From Blautia hansenii (GTDB lineage Bacteria; Bacillota; Clostridia; Lachnospirales; Lachnospiraceae), in assembly GCF_013304445.1 (NCBI RefSeq), contig NZ_JAAITA010000001.1, positions 124,001-188,000 on the forward strand: DNA of 64,000 bases. Direction: 5' to 3'. Below, in pieces: positions 9,033 to 18,953 of the stretch. Position 1 is the stretch's first letter; every line of letters starts with the position of its first letter. The notes beneath the pieces were generated by a model. The model saw nothing but the letters and a program-made list of their open reading frames with translations, was not told the DNA's origin and did no database searches. The translations under genes were made by a program, and so were the position numbers.

Positions 9033-10139
9033 ATGAAAAAGATACTGGCAGGATTTATCATGGACGGATACGGAGGAGGCATTGACAAATATCTCCTGAA
9101 TTTTTTAGAGAATGTTCATACAGAGAACATCAGAATTGATTTTCTGACGAATGAGGTTTCTCCGGAATTGGAAACCTTCCTGCAAAAGTATCATTCCCGC
9201 ATTTTTGCAATTCCCAATTTAAAACACCCGGTAGGACAATACCGGGAAGTATGCAGAATATTGGAAGCAGAATCCTACGATATTGTGTATCTCAATATTT
9301 CCACGGCCATTGACTGCATTGCTGCCTGGGCAGCAAAGAAAAAAAAGGTTCCCAGGATTTTCATTCACAGTCATACCAGTGGAAATGATTGTGAGAATCC
9401 TGTGAAAAGGATGATTTTTGACAGCATCCATAAGTTCTGCAGATTGTCTTTGTACAGGGCAGCTACAGAGTATTACGGCTGTTCTGAAAAAGCGGGACTG
9501 TGGATGTTTCCTGAAAAGATAGTAAAATCAGACAGATTTCAGATGATATTTAATGCCGTAGATTTAAAGAAATTTACATATTCGTCTGCGGTTAGAGACG
9601 ATGTAAGAAAAGAACTGAATTTAGAAAACAAGTTTGTGGTGGGACATGTGGGAAACTTCGTTTACCAGAAAAACCATTACTTTTTAATAGATATTTTTGA
9701 AGAACTGAAAAGGAAATGTCCGGAAGCAGTGCTGCTTTTATTGGGAAGAGGAGAGCGGTTTGAGACCGTAGAAAAGAGGATAAAAGAAAAAGGACTGGAA
9801 GACAGTGTTCGGCTTCTCGGCTTTCGAAAAGACCCGGACAGACTCTTCCAGGCCATGGATTTTTTTCTGCTTCCGTCATATTTTGAAGGACTTCCTACTG
9901 TGGGAGTAGAGGCCCAGTGTACGGGACTTCCCAGCCTGATGAGTGATACTATTACAACGGAAGTGAAGATTACGGAGAACTGCTGGTTTTTACCACTGAA
10001 AGAGAAGCCGGAGGTCTGGGCAGATTTTATTTTAAAACATAGAGAAACAGACAGGGAACATATTTCCTGGATTGGAAAAAAGGAAGCCTATAGTCTGGAA
10101 ACATTGAAAAAACAGCAGCAAAGACTGCTGGAAAAATAA
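9033..10139 (+). CDS. GT4-family glycosyltransferase (EpsF/CapM-like)
   Basis: A GT-B glycosyltransferase. The glycine-rich N-terminal loop appears as MDGYGGGIDKYLLNF. The donor domain begins near FVVGHVGNFVYQKNH (about residue 205) and continues with LLLLGRGERFETV. The EX7E donor motif lies in FEGLPTVGVEAQ, near residue 290. 368 residues is normal. The phrase order (IFIHSHTSG, YGCSEKAGLWMF, FNAVDLKKF) is typical of exopolysaccharide enzymes that add hexoses or hexosamines. It follows the polymerase gene by 21 bases and precedes a GT2 gene by 11, consistent with one operon. Confidence 0.88.
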   Translation: MKKILAGFIMDGYGGGIDKYLLNFLENVHTENIRIDFLTNEVSPELETFLQKYHSRIFAIPNLKHPVGQYREVCRILEAESYDIVYLNISTAIDCIAAWAAKKKKVPRIFIHSHTSGNDCENPVKRMIFDSIHKFCRLSLYRAATEYYGCSEKAGLWMFPEKIVKSDRFQMIFNAVDLKKFTYSSAVRDDVRKELNLENKFVVGHVGNFVYQKNHYFLIDIFEELKRKCPEAVLLLLGRGERFETVEKRIKEKGLEDSVRLLGFRKDPDRLFQAMDFFLLPSYFEGLPTVGVEAQCTGLPSLMSDTITTEVKITENCWFLPLKEKPEVWADFILKHRETDREHISWIGKKEAYSLETLKKQQQRLLEK

Positions 10140-10150
10140 GGAGTCAGAGC

Positions 10151-11152
10151 ATGAAAAAAGCCAGTATTATTGTACCGGTGTATAATATTGAAAGGTATAT
10201 TCGGGGGTGTGTTGAAAGTCTTCAGGCACAGACCGAAAAAAACATAGAAATTCTTCTGGTAGATGACGGAGGAACGGATAAAAGCGGAGAAATCTGCGAG
10301 GAATATGCCTGTGCCGATAAGAGAATCCAGGTGTTCCATAAAGAAAATGGCGGGCTCAGTGATGCCAGAAATTATGGAGCCAGGCAGGCAAAAGGAGAAT
10401 ATTTGTTTTTTATAGACGGAGATGACAGTGTAGCACCGCATCTGGTGGAAAAGACAGTTGCCTGTGCAGACAAGCTTCAGGCCGATATGGTATTTTTTGA
10501 CTTTGAATCCATTGAAGAGGAAACCGGGAGAAGAGATTTGTATCACTACGGAATGCCGGAAAATAAGGTTTTTTCTGCCAGGACAAATCCTGAGGTTTTG
10601 CTGAAATCTCCTTCTGCATGCTGTTGCCTGTACCGTAAAAAATTTTGGGACAAATCTGGTATTCGCTATCCGAAAGGACGGCATTATGAAGACCTGGCAA
10701 CCACACCGAGATTTTTACTGCAGGCAGAGAGAATAGGATATGTGGGTGATGAACCTTTTTACTATTATATGTTGAGAAAAGGTTCTATTATGCACAGCAG
10801 CAATTTTGAACGCAGTTACGAAGACCGGACATGGGTGCTGGAGTTTCTGCGTGATTATTTCAGTCAGAAGGAAAGGGCGGGAGAATTTCAAAAGGAGCTG
10901 GAATACATGTTTTTTGAACATGGATATTTTGTTCCGTCTAAAGAGATTATTCTGGAAAACAGTAAGAGTATATGGCTGAAAAAGTTTCGGATTTATGTGG
11001 AAGAGAAATATCCAGGATTTTTGCAGAATCCCTATATAAAAACATTGTCAAAAAAAGATAAGATTTTGTTGTTTCTGATGAAACGGCATTTGTATGGCAT
11101 AATGAATATACTGTCCGGTCTGCGAAAAAAAAGCGATAGTTTGAGGCAGTAG
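10151..11152 (+). CDS. GT2-family glycosyltransferase
   Basis: An inverting GT-A enzyme. The first 110 residues carry KASIIVPVYNIERYI, LLVDDGGTDKSGEI, NGGLSDARNYGA and the DxD-type FIDGDDSV (about 92-99). HYEDLATTPRF in the middle of the protein is the conserved catalytic-base region (ED) of this subfamily. The second half has no clear membrane segment. The tight spacing to both neighbours places it within the main biosynthetic operon. Specificity unknown. Confidence 0.88.
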   Translation: MKKASIIVPVYNIERYIRGCVESLQAQTEKNIEILLVDDGGTDKSGEICEEYACADKRIQVFHKENGGLSDARNYGARQAKGEYLFFIDGDDSVAPHLVEKTVACADKLQADMVFFDFESIEEETGRRDLYHYGMPENKVFSARTNPEVLLKSPSACCCLYRKKFWDKSGIRYPKGRHYEDLATTPRFLLQAERIGYVGDEPFYYYMLRKGSIMHSSNFERSYEDRTWVLEFLRDYFSQKERAGEFQKELEYMFFEHGYFVPSKEIILENSKSIWLKKFRIYVEEKYPGFLQNPYIKTLSKKDKILLFLMKRHLYGIMNILSGLRKKSDSLRQ

Positions 11153-11170
11153 AGAATAAGGAGAAGAAGT

Positions 11171-12178
11171 ATGCAGAAGGTGCTGACAATTACCATTCCC
11201 TCGTATAATGTGGAAAAATATTTGAAACAGACATTGGATTCCTTTCTAAGCCCGGAAATCCTGGAGGAAGTCGAAGTTTTAATTGTAGATGATGGTTCCA
11301 AAGACAGGACGGCAGAGATTGGAAAGGTGTATGAAAGGCAATATCCCCAGACGTTCCGGGTGATTTCAAAGGAAAACGGAGGGCATGGTTCTACTATAAA
11401 CCGTGGAATTCAGGAGGCCAAAGGGACTTATTTTAAAGTGGTAGATGGAGATGACTGGGTTGACACAGAAGATTTCGTCAAACTGGTAAAAGTTTTAAAA
11501 AATTGCACGGCTCAGTATGTGGTTACAAATTATTATGAAGTCAATGATGTGACCGGGGAGAAAACACCGGTAGATTATAAAGTTCTGAAAGAAAAAGAAA
11601 TCTGGTCTTTTGAAGAGGCCGGAAAAAGAAAGCAGATTGCCATGCATGCCCTTGTGATACAGACCAGTATTTTAAAAGAAAATCAGATTCGTCTGGATGA
11701 GCACTGCTTTTATGTGGACGTGGAATATGTGTTGTATCCCATTCCTTATGTAGAAACCGTACAGTTTCTGGACTTGTTTGTTTACATGTACAGGCTGGCC
11801 GTGATGACCCAGAGTGTCAGTCTTCAGGGATATCAGAAACATATGCAGAATCATATTGATGTTATCTTGCATCTGACAAATTTTTTCCAGGAATATGCAA
11901 AGACCGGAACAGAAGGTAAAATTGATTATATTGGAAAGCGGATTGCCCAGATGGTGGGAGACCAAATCACTGTTTTCATGAGTTTTCCGGAAAAGGACAG
12001 AGAGATACGACAGAAGTTCCGTGCATTTGACAGAGAACTGAAAGAAAAAAGTCCGGAGATTTACCGCCGTTCAGGGGAAGAGAGCGGGACACTTCGGTTA
12101 TTTCGGAAGATGAACTTTAAATGCTATGCGTGGATTGCCAGAATGTGCAAGAAACGAAATCATATAGGAGAAGATTAG
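11171..12178 (+). CDS. GT2-family glycosyltransferase
   Basis: A GT-A glycosyltransferase with LTITIPSYNVEKYL at the N-terminus, LIVDDGSKDRTAEI (UDP site), NGGHGSTINRG and the metal site VVDGDDWVDTEDF (about 95-107). It resembles enzymes related to EpsE/EpsJ that lack C-terminal membrane helices. The C-terminal region is rich in charged residues. The start has a GGAGAAG ribosome site. The flippase start at 12,181 follows the stop by two bases, so assembly and export are co-expressed. Confidence 0.88.
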   Translation: MQKVLTITIPSYNVEKYLKQTLDSFLSPEILEEVEVLIVDDGSKDRTAEIGKVYERQYPQTFRVISKENGGHGSTINRGIQEAKGTYFKVVDGDDWVDTEDFVKLVKVLKNCTAQYVVTNYYEVNDVTGEKTPVDYKVLKEKEIWSFEEAGKRKQIAMHALVIQTSILKENQIRLDEHCFYVDVEYVLYPIPYVETVQFLDLFVYMYRLAVMTQSVSLQGYQKHMQNHIDVILHLTNFFQEYAKTGTEGKIDYIGKRIAQMVGDQITVFMSFPEKDREIRQKFRAFDRELKEKSPEIYRRSGEESGTLRLFRKMNFKCYAWIARMCKKRNHIGED

Positions 12179-12180
12179 GT

Positions 12181-13650
12181 ATGAAGACACATTCCATTAA
12201 ATTTAATTTTATCATGAATGCAATTTTGACGGTTTCTTCTATTATTTTTCCGTTGATTACGGCACCTTACATCTTCCGTACGCTGGGTCCTGTAGGCAGT
12301 GGAAGGGTGGACTCGGCAGCAGCAATTATTACTTATTTTATGATGTTTGCTTCTCTTGGTATTCCTACCTACGGGATTCGTACCTGTGCGAAAGTTCGGG
12401 ATGATAAAGAGAAATTGTCCCAAACTGTGCAGGAATTGATGATTATTAATGGAGTGAGTATGCTCTTATCCTTTACGGTATTTCTGATTATGTTGGCCGT
12501 GGTGCCGGAATTTACACAGGAACGTACCTTGCTGTTGATTAACAGTATTAGTATGGTGTTGAATGTTGTGGGGGTTACCTGGTTTTATAATGCAATAGAG
12601 CAGTATGCTTATATTACAACCTGCTCTATTGTGTTTAAAATCATATCGATTCTTATGATGTTTCTCTGGGTAAAAAATCCTGAGGACTATATTAAATATG
12701 GGGCAATTACAGTATTTGCAGGAAGTGCTTCCTATTTGTTGAATTTCTGGAATCTGAGGAAATATGTCAGTTTTCGGAAAATAGGACGGTATAATTTTAA
12801 ACAGCACATGAAACCTATTATGGTGTTTTTTGCCACCACAGCAGCAATCAGTGTGTATACAAACCTGGATATTGTTATGATACGGTTTATGAAAGGAAAT
12901 GCTGAAGTAGGGTATTATACAGCAGCTATTAAGGTGAAAACGTTGTTAGTAAGTCTGATTACATCCCTGGGAACTGTACTTCTTCCAAGATTGTCTTACT
13001 ATATTGAAAAGGGAGAACAAGAAGCATTTCACAGAATGGTAGTGAAAGCCTTTAATTTTGTATTATTGGTTGGGCTTTCTGTGACCATGTATTTTATCTT
13101 TATGGCAAAGGAGTCAATTCTTCTCTTAGCTGGAGAACAATTTGCAGCATCTATTCTGCCTATGCAGATTCTCATGCCGGCAGTATTATTTATTGGGTTA
13201 TCTAATATAACAGGAATTCAGATTTTGACACCTCAGGGAGAAGAGAAGAAAGTAGTGTATTCCATTGTTTTTGGAGCAGTACTGGATTTTATTCTGAATC
13301 TCGTACTGATTGGAAAACATGGAGCATCGGGAGCAGCCTTTGCTACTTTGATGGCAGAATTGGTAGTGCTGGTAGTGCAGTGCGTGTATTTGCGGAAAAT
13401 GCTGGGGAATCTGGTGAAGAAAATCAGTATCCGTGAGAATGTTCTGGCAGCAGTGATGGCCAGTGGGGGGCTTTTTTTGGTGAGACAGGTATTGACAAAT
13501 GGAACGTCCACAGTGTGGGTGTTTGTGAATCTAGTGATTACAGCAGTAGTATTCTTTGGTGTGTATGGAATGATGCTGCTGGTGCAGAAAGAAAAGTTTG
13601 CAATGGAAATGGTTGAGATGGGATTAAGATTGTTGCGAAGAAAAGAGTAA
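12181..13650 (+). CDS. Oligosaccharide flippase (Wzx, polysaccharide synthase family)
   Basis: A MOP-superfamily transporter of about twelve to fourteen helices that moves undecaprenyl-diphosphate-linked repeat units across the membrane. The N-terminal pattern (SIKFNFIMNAILTVSSIIFP, then TAPYIFRTLGPVGSGRVD and GIPTYGIR) is characteristic of Wzx/RfbX. I start at ATG 12,181, giving 489 residues. An upstream ATG at 12,121 lies inside the preceding gene and would add 20 residues before the expected hydrophobic start. The companion polymerase is at 7593. A second flippase at 24,038 suggests two different repeat units or a composite locus. Confidence 0.9.
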   Translation: MKTHSIKFNFIMNAILTVSSIIFPLITAPYIFRTLGPVGSGRVDSAAAIITYFMMFASLGIPTYGIRTCAKVRDDKEKLSQTVQELMIINGVSMLLSFTVFLIMLAVVPEFTQERTLLLINSISMVLNVVGVTWFYNAIEQYAYITTCSIVFKIISILMMFLWVKNPEDYIKYGAITVFAGSASYLLNFWNLRKYVSFRKIGRYNFKQHMKPIMVFFATTAAISVYTNLDIVMIRFMKGNAEVGYYTAAIKVKTLLVSLITSLGTVLLPRLSYYIEKGEQEAFHRMVVKAFNFVLLVGLSVTMYFIFMAKESILLLAGEQFAASILPMQILMPAVLFIGLSNITGIQILTPQGEEKKVVYSIVFGAVLDFILNLVLIGKHGASGAAFATLMAELVVLVVQCVYLRKMLGNLVKKISIRENVLAAVMASGGLFLVRQVLTNGTSTVWVFVNLVITAVVFFGVYGMMLLVQKEKFAMEMVEMGLRLLRRKE

Positions 13651-13663
13651 GGAGATAAAGAGC

Positions 13664-16528
13664 GTGGTAAAACTGAAAAGTATTGAAAATAAAAAATTAC
13701 ATACAGCAGAATATTTAATGATATCTTTTTTGATTTGTCTTCTTCCAAGACTTTTTTTCTTAAAAGATGTGTATCCACTTAGTGTCACCGGGGATGAAAC
13801 GTTTATGTTTATGCCGGCAGCAACATGGGCAGGCTTGGATTGGTCAGGCAACGCAGAGTCTTACCGATATTATGGATATGGATTTGTGGCATTATTAACT
13901 CCTCTTTTTAAAGGTATTGAAAATCCGATTATTTTATATAGAATCATTGTCGGATGTATGATTCTATTTCAGGCTTTGGTAGGTCCTGTCAGTTATTACA
14001 TTATGAAAAGATATTTTGCCATGAAGAATAGTCTGCCTACCACGGCTGTTTCTGTGGCCTGTTCTTATCTGGTTTTCTTAAGAGCTGTTTATGCATATAA
14101 TGAGTTTATTTACGATTTATTTGTATGGTTGATTGTTTGGTGTTTACTGGAATTGCTACGGAATCAGAATCATAAAGGAAAGAAGGCAGTATTTACAGGG
14201 GTTTTGATGTTACTTTTAGTCTATGAGATGACTATTCATTCCAGGGCTGTAGCCCTGTGGATTGCTTTAGCCGTAACAGTTATTTTTTATCTGTGGGTTT
14301 ACAGAAAATGTATCCTTTCTATTCCAGTTACACTTATTTTGGGAAGTATTGGATATTTTTTTAGTCAAAAAGGAATTGATTACATTGTAAATATGTTTAC
14401 AAATGCTGCTTCCAACAGCGAGATAGGCAATACCAGTGTATCTTTCTCTATTTCCTCTATTTTTTCTTCTGCAAAAGCAGGAATCGGATGGCTTTATATT
14501 GTATTAGGACAGGTAAATTCCATGCTTTTAGTAACAGGAGGTGTGGCTATTCTGGGGGCAATAGTTAGTTGTCATATGCTTTGGAAAAGTCTGTTGAGAA
14601 AAAAAGAAATCGTAGAGGGTTTAGAAATTCAAAAAAACTATTTTTTGGTGTTTTCTTTTGGTCTGGCAGCTACAGCCATTACAATTCTGGGACAGGCATT
14701 TTCTTGGCTTCCGGGTGTTATTCAGACAATAGAGACAGGCCAAGCGACAGATGGTATGCGGGCAGTTACCTATCTGCGGTATTATGGTATTTATTTTGTA
14801 CCTGTGCTTATGCTTGGCATTGTCTGGTCTGTACAGAATAAAAATAAAGTAAAATCATATCTGTTTCCGGCAGGGCTGATTACGTTGATTCTGGAAGGGT
14901 TCTGGACCGTATTCATACTTCCTTATATTTCAGATTTTAACGGAACTAGTTGGGATTCTAATGTATTTTCTCTTACGAATGGATGGGAAGACACTATTCG
15001 CATTCGTACTTATTTACCTGCAGTATTGATTGCAATTGTGTTTCTTGCAGTGTTTTGTATGCTATTTATATGGGAGAAACAAATGGGGAGTATTGTTCTA
15101 TTATGTGCTCTGCTTATATATTCTTATGGATTTAACTGTATCTATCATGAAGGGGAAAGAGGCCAGATTAATTACACATATGCAAATAAGTCTTATGAAG
15201 TGTTTCAGAATCTGAAGACGGAAGTGCGTCCAGAAGAGCTATATGTGGACAATACATTTTTTCCAGAAACAGGACAATCACTAGTAAGTCAATGCCAATT
15301 TATGCTGAAAGAGGAAAAAATTGTAGTAGGAATCCCGAGGAATACAGAGAAAACGGCTATTTTTATCACCTGTGACCCAAGAGAGAAAACAGCCCTTTTG
15401 AGAAATGATTTTCTCTGTGTACAATTAGATGAAAATGAGTATTGGTATGTAAAGGGAGAAAAACTTCAAAATGCCCTGGAAGGTATGGGGATAGAGTTAA
15501 ATACTTATTTGAAAAATACTGCAAAAATTCCACTCACCATGGTGTCGAGTGATGTGAAAATTACCGGAAACGGATTTGCTTATATGGATTCTAACGGAGA
15601 AGAAGGAAACTTTTTATACGGATATTCTATACCGTTTTCTGGAGGAGTATTAGATTTTGAAATAGATATGGAGGCTTTTTCCTGGGAGAATGATGTTCTT
15701 GGGAGTCTCCAGATATGGAAAAATGGTTCCTTGTTTCAAGAAGAGGTCATTAGGTCAGAAGAAATAGATGAAGATGGTCATCTTAAACTTCAGATGGAGA
15801 TTGAAACAGGTGAAGCGGAAAGCATAGAGCCAAGAATTTATCTAAATTATGGAAGTTATATCAGACTGAATGAGCTTTCTTTTGAGAGAAAGTCTGACAA
15901 ATATGCCATTGGTCAGGAGGCGTTAGAAACTATTTCTAAGGTATTGAAAGAACAGATACAAGAAGGAAGTGATTTAGGATACTATGTGAAGTCCTTTGCA
16001 GATGGAGGAAAACTCACCAAACTGGAAGAAAAAATAGGAAGACCTGTTTTGAAAACACAATCAGCAGATGTAGATGCTCTATTAGCGGCAGAGACAAGAG
16101 AAAATTTGCTGGACTTATCTGGGGACTACACTCTGCAAGAGAGAATTGCGTATTACGATATATGGGTAAAGAAGAGTATACAGGAAAAGAGCGGCTATTC
16201 TAATCAGTATGGAATACTGGCAGATTTACTCAGGGACGAAAAAGGCGATTTCTTTCAATTAAAGTCAGGTATACAGCTTCCGGCTGGAGATTATAAGATT
16301 ACCCATATACTTTCAGAAAATTTAGAACAGACAGAAGCAAAAGTACAAATATATTGCTATGGTGAGGTGAAGGAAGAAAAACAGTTACTTATGCGCAAAA
16401 GCGAAGAAGCTACAGTAATGCAATATCAGATAAAAGTACCGGAAGACAGTGAATGGGAATTTGTTTTGCAATTACAGGAAACATGTCCGTACACAGAAAA
16501 GATTTTTATACAAAAAGTAGTAAAATAG
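13664..16528 (+). CDS. Large GT-C-like membrane protein with extracytoplasmic C-terminal domain
   Basis: 954 residues with a GTG start (AAGGAG at 13,649-13,654). Residues about 15-480 form about a dozen hydrophobic helices. Right after the first comes an acidic loop motif GDETFMFMPAATW, a position where GT-C glycosyltransferases using polyprenyl-phosphate sugars carry the catalytic Asp/Glu. It is followed by YRYYGYGFVALLTPLF. Residues about 500-954 are soluble, beta-rich and probably extracellular. The protein at 22,300 has the same layout of the loop (NDEFGYLGNAAYF ... YYSYGYSIFLTPLYWLF), so the two are paralogous in their N-terminal part. I infer modification of the polysaccharide outside the membrane, using the polyprenyl-phosphate sugar made by the 17,973 gene. 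No named family is certain. Confidence 0.65.
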   Translation: MVKLKSIENKKLHTAEYLMISFLICLLPRLFFLKDVYPLSVTGDETFMFMPAATWAGLDWSGNAESYRYYGYGFVALLTPLFKGIENPIILYRIIVGCMILFQALVGPVSYYIMKRYFAMKNSLPTTAVSVACSYLVFLRAVYAYNEFIYDLFVWLIVWCLLELLRNQNHKGKKAVFTGVLMLLLVYEMTIHSRAVALWIALAVTVIFYLWVYRKCILSIPVTLILGSIGYFFSQKGIDYIVNMFTNAASNSEIGNTSVSFSISSIFSSAKAGIGWLYIVLGQVNSMLLVTGGVAILGAIVSCHMLWKSLLRKKEIVEGLEIQKNYFLVFSFGLAATAITILGQAFSWLPGVIQTIETGQATDGMRAVTYLRYYGIYFVPVLMLGIVWSVQNKNKVKSYLFPAGLITLILEGFWTVFILPYISDFNGTSWDSNVFSLTNGWEDTIRIRTYLPAVLIAIVFLAVFCMLFIWEKQMGSIVLLCALLIYSYGFNCIYHEGERGQINYTYANKSYEVFQNLKTEVRPEELYVDNTFFPETGQSLVSQCQFMLKEEKIVVGIPRNTEKTAIFITCDPREKTALLRNDFLCVQLDENEYWYVKGEKLQNALEGMGIELNTYLKNTAKIPLTMVSSDVKITGNGFAYMDSNGEEGNFLYGYSIPFSGGVLDFEIDMEAFSWENDVLGSLQIWKNGSLFQEEVIRSEEIDEDGHLKLQMEIETGEAESIEPRIYLNYGSYIRLNELSFERKSDKYAIGQEALETISKVLKEQIQEGSDLGYYVKSFADGGKLTKLEEKIGRPVLKTQSADVDALLAAETRENLLDLSGDYTLQERIAYYDIWVKKSIQEKSGYSNQYGILADLLRDEKGDFFQLKSGIQLPAGDYKITHILSENLEQTEAKVQIYCYGEVKEEKQLLMRKSEEATVMQYQIKVPEDSEWEFVLQLQETCPYTEKIFIQKVVK

Positions 16529-16578
16529 AAGAACATGTAGATTTTCCTATGAAGCTATGGTAAGATAAAAACAGTATG

Positions 16579-16608
16579 TTTACAAAGTTAATAAATTATT
16601 AATATATA
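16579..16608 (+). promoter_or_regulatory. Candidate promoter for the UDP-glucose dehydrogenase gene
   Basis: In the 97-base gap, TTTACA (16,579-16,584) and TATATA (16,603-16,608) are separated by 18 bases. The ribosome site GAAGGATGG lies just downstream. The surrounding AT richness lowers confidence. Confidence 0.35.
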
Positions 16609-16625
16609 CGAAGGATGGTAAAAAA

Positions 16626-17945
16626 ATGAAAATTGCAGTGGCAGGAACTGGTTATGTGGGGCTGGTTACAGGTGTTTGTCTGGCCAGTAAGGGACATAAG
16701 GTTACATGTGTAGATGTAGACGAAAATAAGGTGAAGAAAATGCAGAGAGGAGAGTCTCCAATTTATGAGCCGGGACTTCCTGAGTTAATGAAAGAAAGCA
16801 TGGAGAATCTTATTTTTACTACGGATTATAAAAGTGCGTATCAAGATGCTGATGTGATTTTTATTGGAGTAGGAACACCGGAGAAATACGACGGTTCAGC
16901 GAATTTGACCTATGTATTCCAAGTGGCGAAGCAGATTGCCCAGACAGCAGAGAAACATTGTGTAGTAGTCTTGAAATCAACAGTTCCTATTGGAACCAAC
17001 GATAAGATTGAATCTTATATCCATAATAAACAAGTAAATGATGTGAAAATTTATGTGGCATCCAATCCAGAGTTTTTATCTCAGGGAACGGCTGTCCATG
17101 ATACGCTTCATGCTTCCAGAATTGTAATTGGAGTTACAGAAGAATATCCAGCAGATGTGTTGAAACAAGTATATGAAAATTTTGATGCACCAAAGCTGGT
17201 AGTGGAACGAAGAAGTGCAGAGATGATTAAATATGCGTCAAACGATTTCCTTGCGCTTAAAATTTCCTATATTAATGAAATCGCAAATCTGTGCGAAACA
17301 GTAGGGGCAGATATTGAAGAAGTCACAGCCGGTATGGGATTTGACGAGCGAATCGGACACCGTTTTCTGAAATCAGGTATTGGTTACGGCGGTTCCTGTT
17401 TCCCAAAAGATACCAAGGCATTGAACTGGTTTGCTAATTTTAATGATAATGAGCTTCGTACGATTAAGGCAGCTATTGAGGTGAATGAAAATCAGAAATT
17501 CAAATTGGTGAAAAAAGCAAAAAAATATTACAATGATTTTCTATTCCTAAATGTAGCTATTCTGGGATGTACTTTTAAACCAGGAACAGATGATTTAAGA
17601 GAAGCACCATCACTAGTGAACATTCCGATTCTTATGGAAGATGGTGCTTATATTAGGGTATGGGATCCAGTGGGCCAGGAAAATTTCAAAAAATGCTTCC
17701 CAGAAAAGATTCAGTATTGTTCCTGCATAGAGGATGCCATTGCAGGTGCAGATTTATGTTTAATCCTTACAGAGTGGGGAGAAGTGAAAGAATTTGATAT
17801 TAAAAAGTATGAAGAACTTATGAAGCATCCGATTGTTCTGGATGGCAGAAACTGCTATAATCTGAGTGATTTTGCAAATACCAGGATTACCTATGATTCT
17901 ATAGGAAGGAGAACGGTTAATCCAGATTTATATATTGAAAAGTAA
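16626..17945 (+). CDS. ugd: UDP-glucose 6-dehydrogenase family (UDP-glucose/GDP-mannose dehydrogenase)
   Basis: Oxidises UDP-glucose to UDP-glucuronate (or a related NDP-hexose to the uronate) with two NAD+. The NAD-binding N-terminus MKIAVAGTGYVGLVTG is followed by VDVDENKV. The central domain carries TLHASRIVIG and the lysine-bearing EMIKYASNDFLALKISYINE. The catalytic cysteine is in GYGGSCFPKDT at about Cys258. The C-terminal domain starts near ILGCTFKPGTDDLREAPS. 439 residues is typical. GDP-mannose or UDP-HexNAc specificity cannot be excluded. The product implies an acidic sugar in the surface glycan. Confidence 0.92.
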   Translation: MKIAVAGTGYVGLVTGVCLASKGHKVTCVDVDENKVKKMQRGESPIYEPGLPELMKESMENLIFTTDYKSAYQDADVIFIGVGTPEKYDGSANLTYVFQVAKQIAQTAEKHCVVVLKSTVPIGTNDKIESYIHNKQVNDVKIYVASNPEFLSQGTAVHDTLHASRIVIGVTEEYPADVLKQVYENFDAPKLVVERRSAEMIKYASNDFLALKISYINEIANLCETVGADIEEVTAGMGFDERIGHRFLKSGIGYGGSCFPKDTKALNWFANFNDNELRTIKAAIEVNENQKFKLVKKAKKYYNDFLFLNVAILGCTFKPGTDDLREAPSLVNIPILMEDGAYIRVWDPVGQENFKKCFPEKIQYCSCIEDAIAGADLCLILTEWGEVKEFDIKKYEELMKHPIVLDGRNCYNLSDFANTRITYDSIGRRTVNPDLYIEK

Positions 17946-17972
17946 GAAAAAGAAACAAGAGAGGAAAGAGTT

Positions 17973-18953
17973 ATGAAACTGATTATCCAAATCCCCTGCT
18001 ATAATGAAGCAGAAACCTTGGAAGTAGCATTGAATGATTTACCAAAACATATTGAAGGTATTGATGTGATTGAATATCTGATTATTAATGATGGAAGCAA
18101 AGATAACACAGTAGAGGTGGCCAGAAAATGGGGTGTAAATTATATTGTAAGCTTCCGTAATAATAAAGGGCTTGCCAGAGGATTTATGGCAGGACTTGAT
18201 GCTTGTCTGAGAAATGGTGCAGATATTATTGTTAATACAGATGCAGATAACCAGTATTGTGGAGCTGATATTGAGAAATTAATACAGCCGATTCTCAGAG
18301 GAGAAGCTGGTATGGTGGTAGGCGAAAGACCGATCGATCAGACAGAACATTTTTCGCCTCTGAAGAAAAAATTGCAGCATTTGGGAAGCTGGGTAGTACG
18401 AAAAGCATCGAAGACAGATATTCCGGATGCTCCAAGTGGATTCAGAGCCTATAGCAGACATACGGCTATGCGTTTGAATGTTATTAATGAATATACATAT
18501 ACCTTGGAAACAATTGTACAGGCTGGCAGACAGAAAATGGCAGTTACATCTGTACCTATTCGGACAAATGCAGAGTTGAGACCTTCCAGATTGTTCAGCA
18601 GTATGTTTGGATATGTGAAGAAATCCATGTTGACCATTGGTCGAGCCTTGATGATGTATAAGCCGTTGTATTGTTTTACGTGGATTGCTGGAATTTTTGG
18701 TATGGCGGGTATAGCACTGGGGATTCGCTTTCTTGTATATTATTTCAATGGCAATGGAGCAGGGCATGTGCAGTCTCTTTTATTATGCACACTGTTGATT
18801 ATTATTGCTGTAGTGACAGAATCTATAGGTTTGTTAGGAGATGTAATTTCAGCGAATAGGAAATTGTTAGAGGATATTCAGTTTGAACTGAGAAAAATGG
18901 ATTATGGAAAAGGTCATGAAGAGCAGAAAAATGGAGAAGATACAGAAAGATGA
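17973..18953 (+). CDS. GT2 polyprenyl-phosphate glycosyltransferase with two C-terminal membrane helices (DPM1/ArnC-like)
   Basis: Transfers a sugar from a nucleotide donor to undecaprenyl phosphate, giving a lipid-P-sugar for GT-C enzymes. Catalytic domain: IIQIPCYNEAETLEVAL, YLIINDGSKDNTVEVA, NNKGLARGFMAGLDAC and the DxD-type NTDADNQY (about 88-95). SGFRAYSR follows near 150. Two hydrophobic helices at about 228-255 and 265-290 anchor it. The C-terminal tail ends in charged residues. It precedes the AT-rich block and could feed either GT-C-like protein (13,664 or 22,300). The next gene overlaps its stop by four bases (ATGA). Confidence 0.88.
   Translation: MKLIIQIPCYNEAETLEVALNDLPKHIEGIDVIEYLIINDGSKDNTVEVARKWGVNYIVSFRNNKGLARGFMAGLDACLRNGADIIVNTDADNQYCGADIEKLIQPILRGEAGMVVGERPIDQTEHFSPLKKKLQHLGSWVVRKASKTDIPDAPSGFRAYSRHTAMRLNVINEYTYTLETIVQAGRQKMAVTSVPIRTNAELRPSRLFSSMFGYVKKSMLTIGRALMMYKPLYCFTWIAGIFGMAGIALGIRFLVYYFNGNGAGHVQSLLLCTLLIIIAVVTESIGLLGDVISANRKLLEDIQFELRKMDYGKGHEEQKNGEDTER

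Noticed and set aside
12121-12180. Upstream start for the first flippase
   Set aside because: It would overlap the GT2 gene by 58 bases and add a Cys/Arg-rich tail not typical of Wzx.
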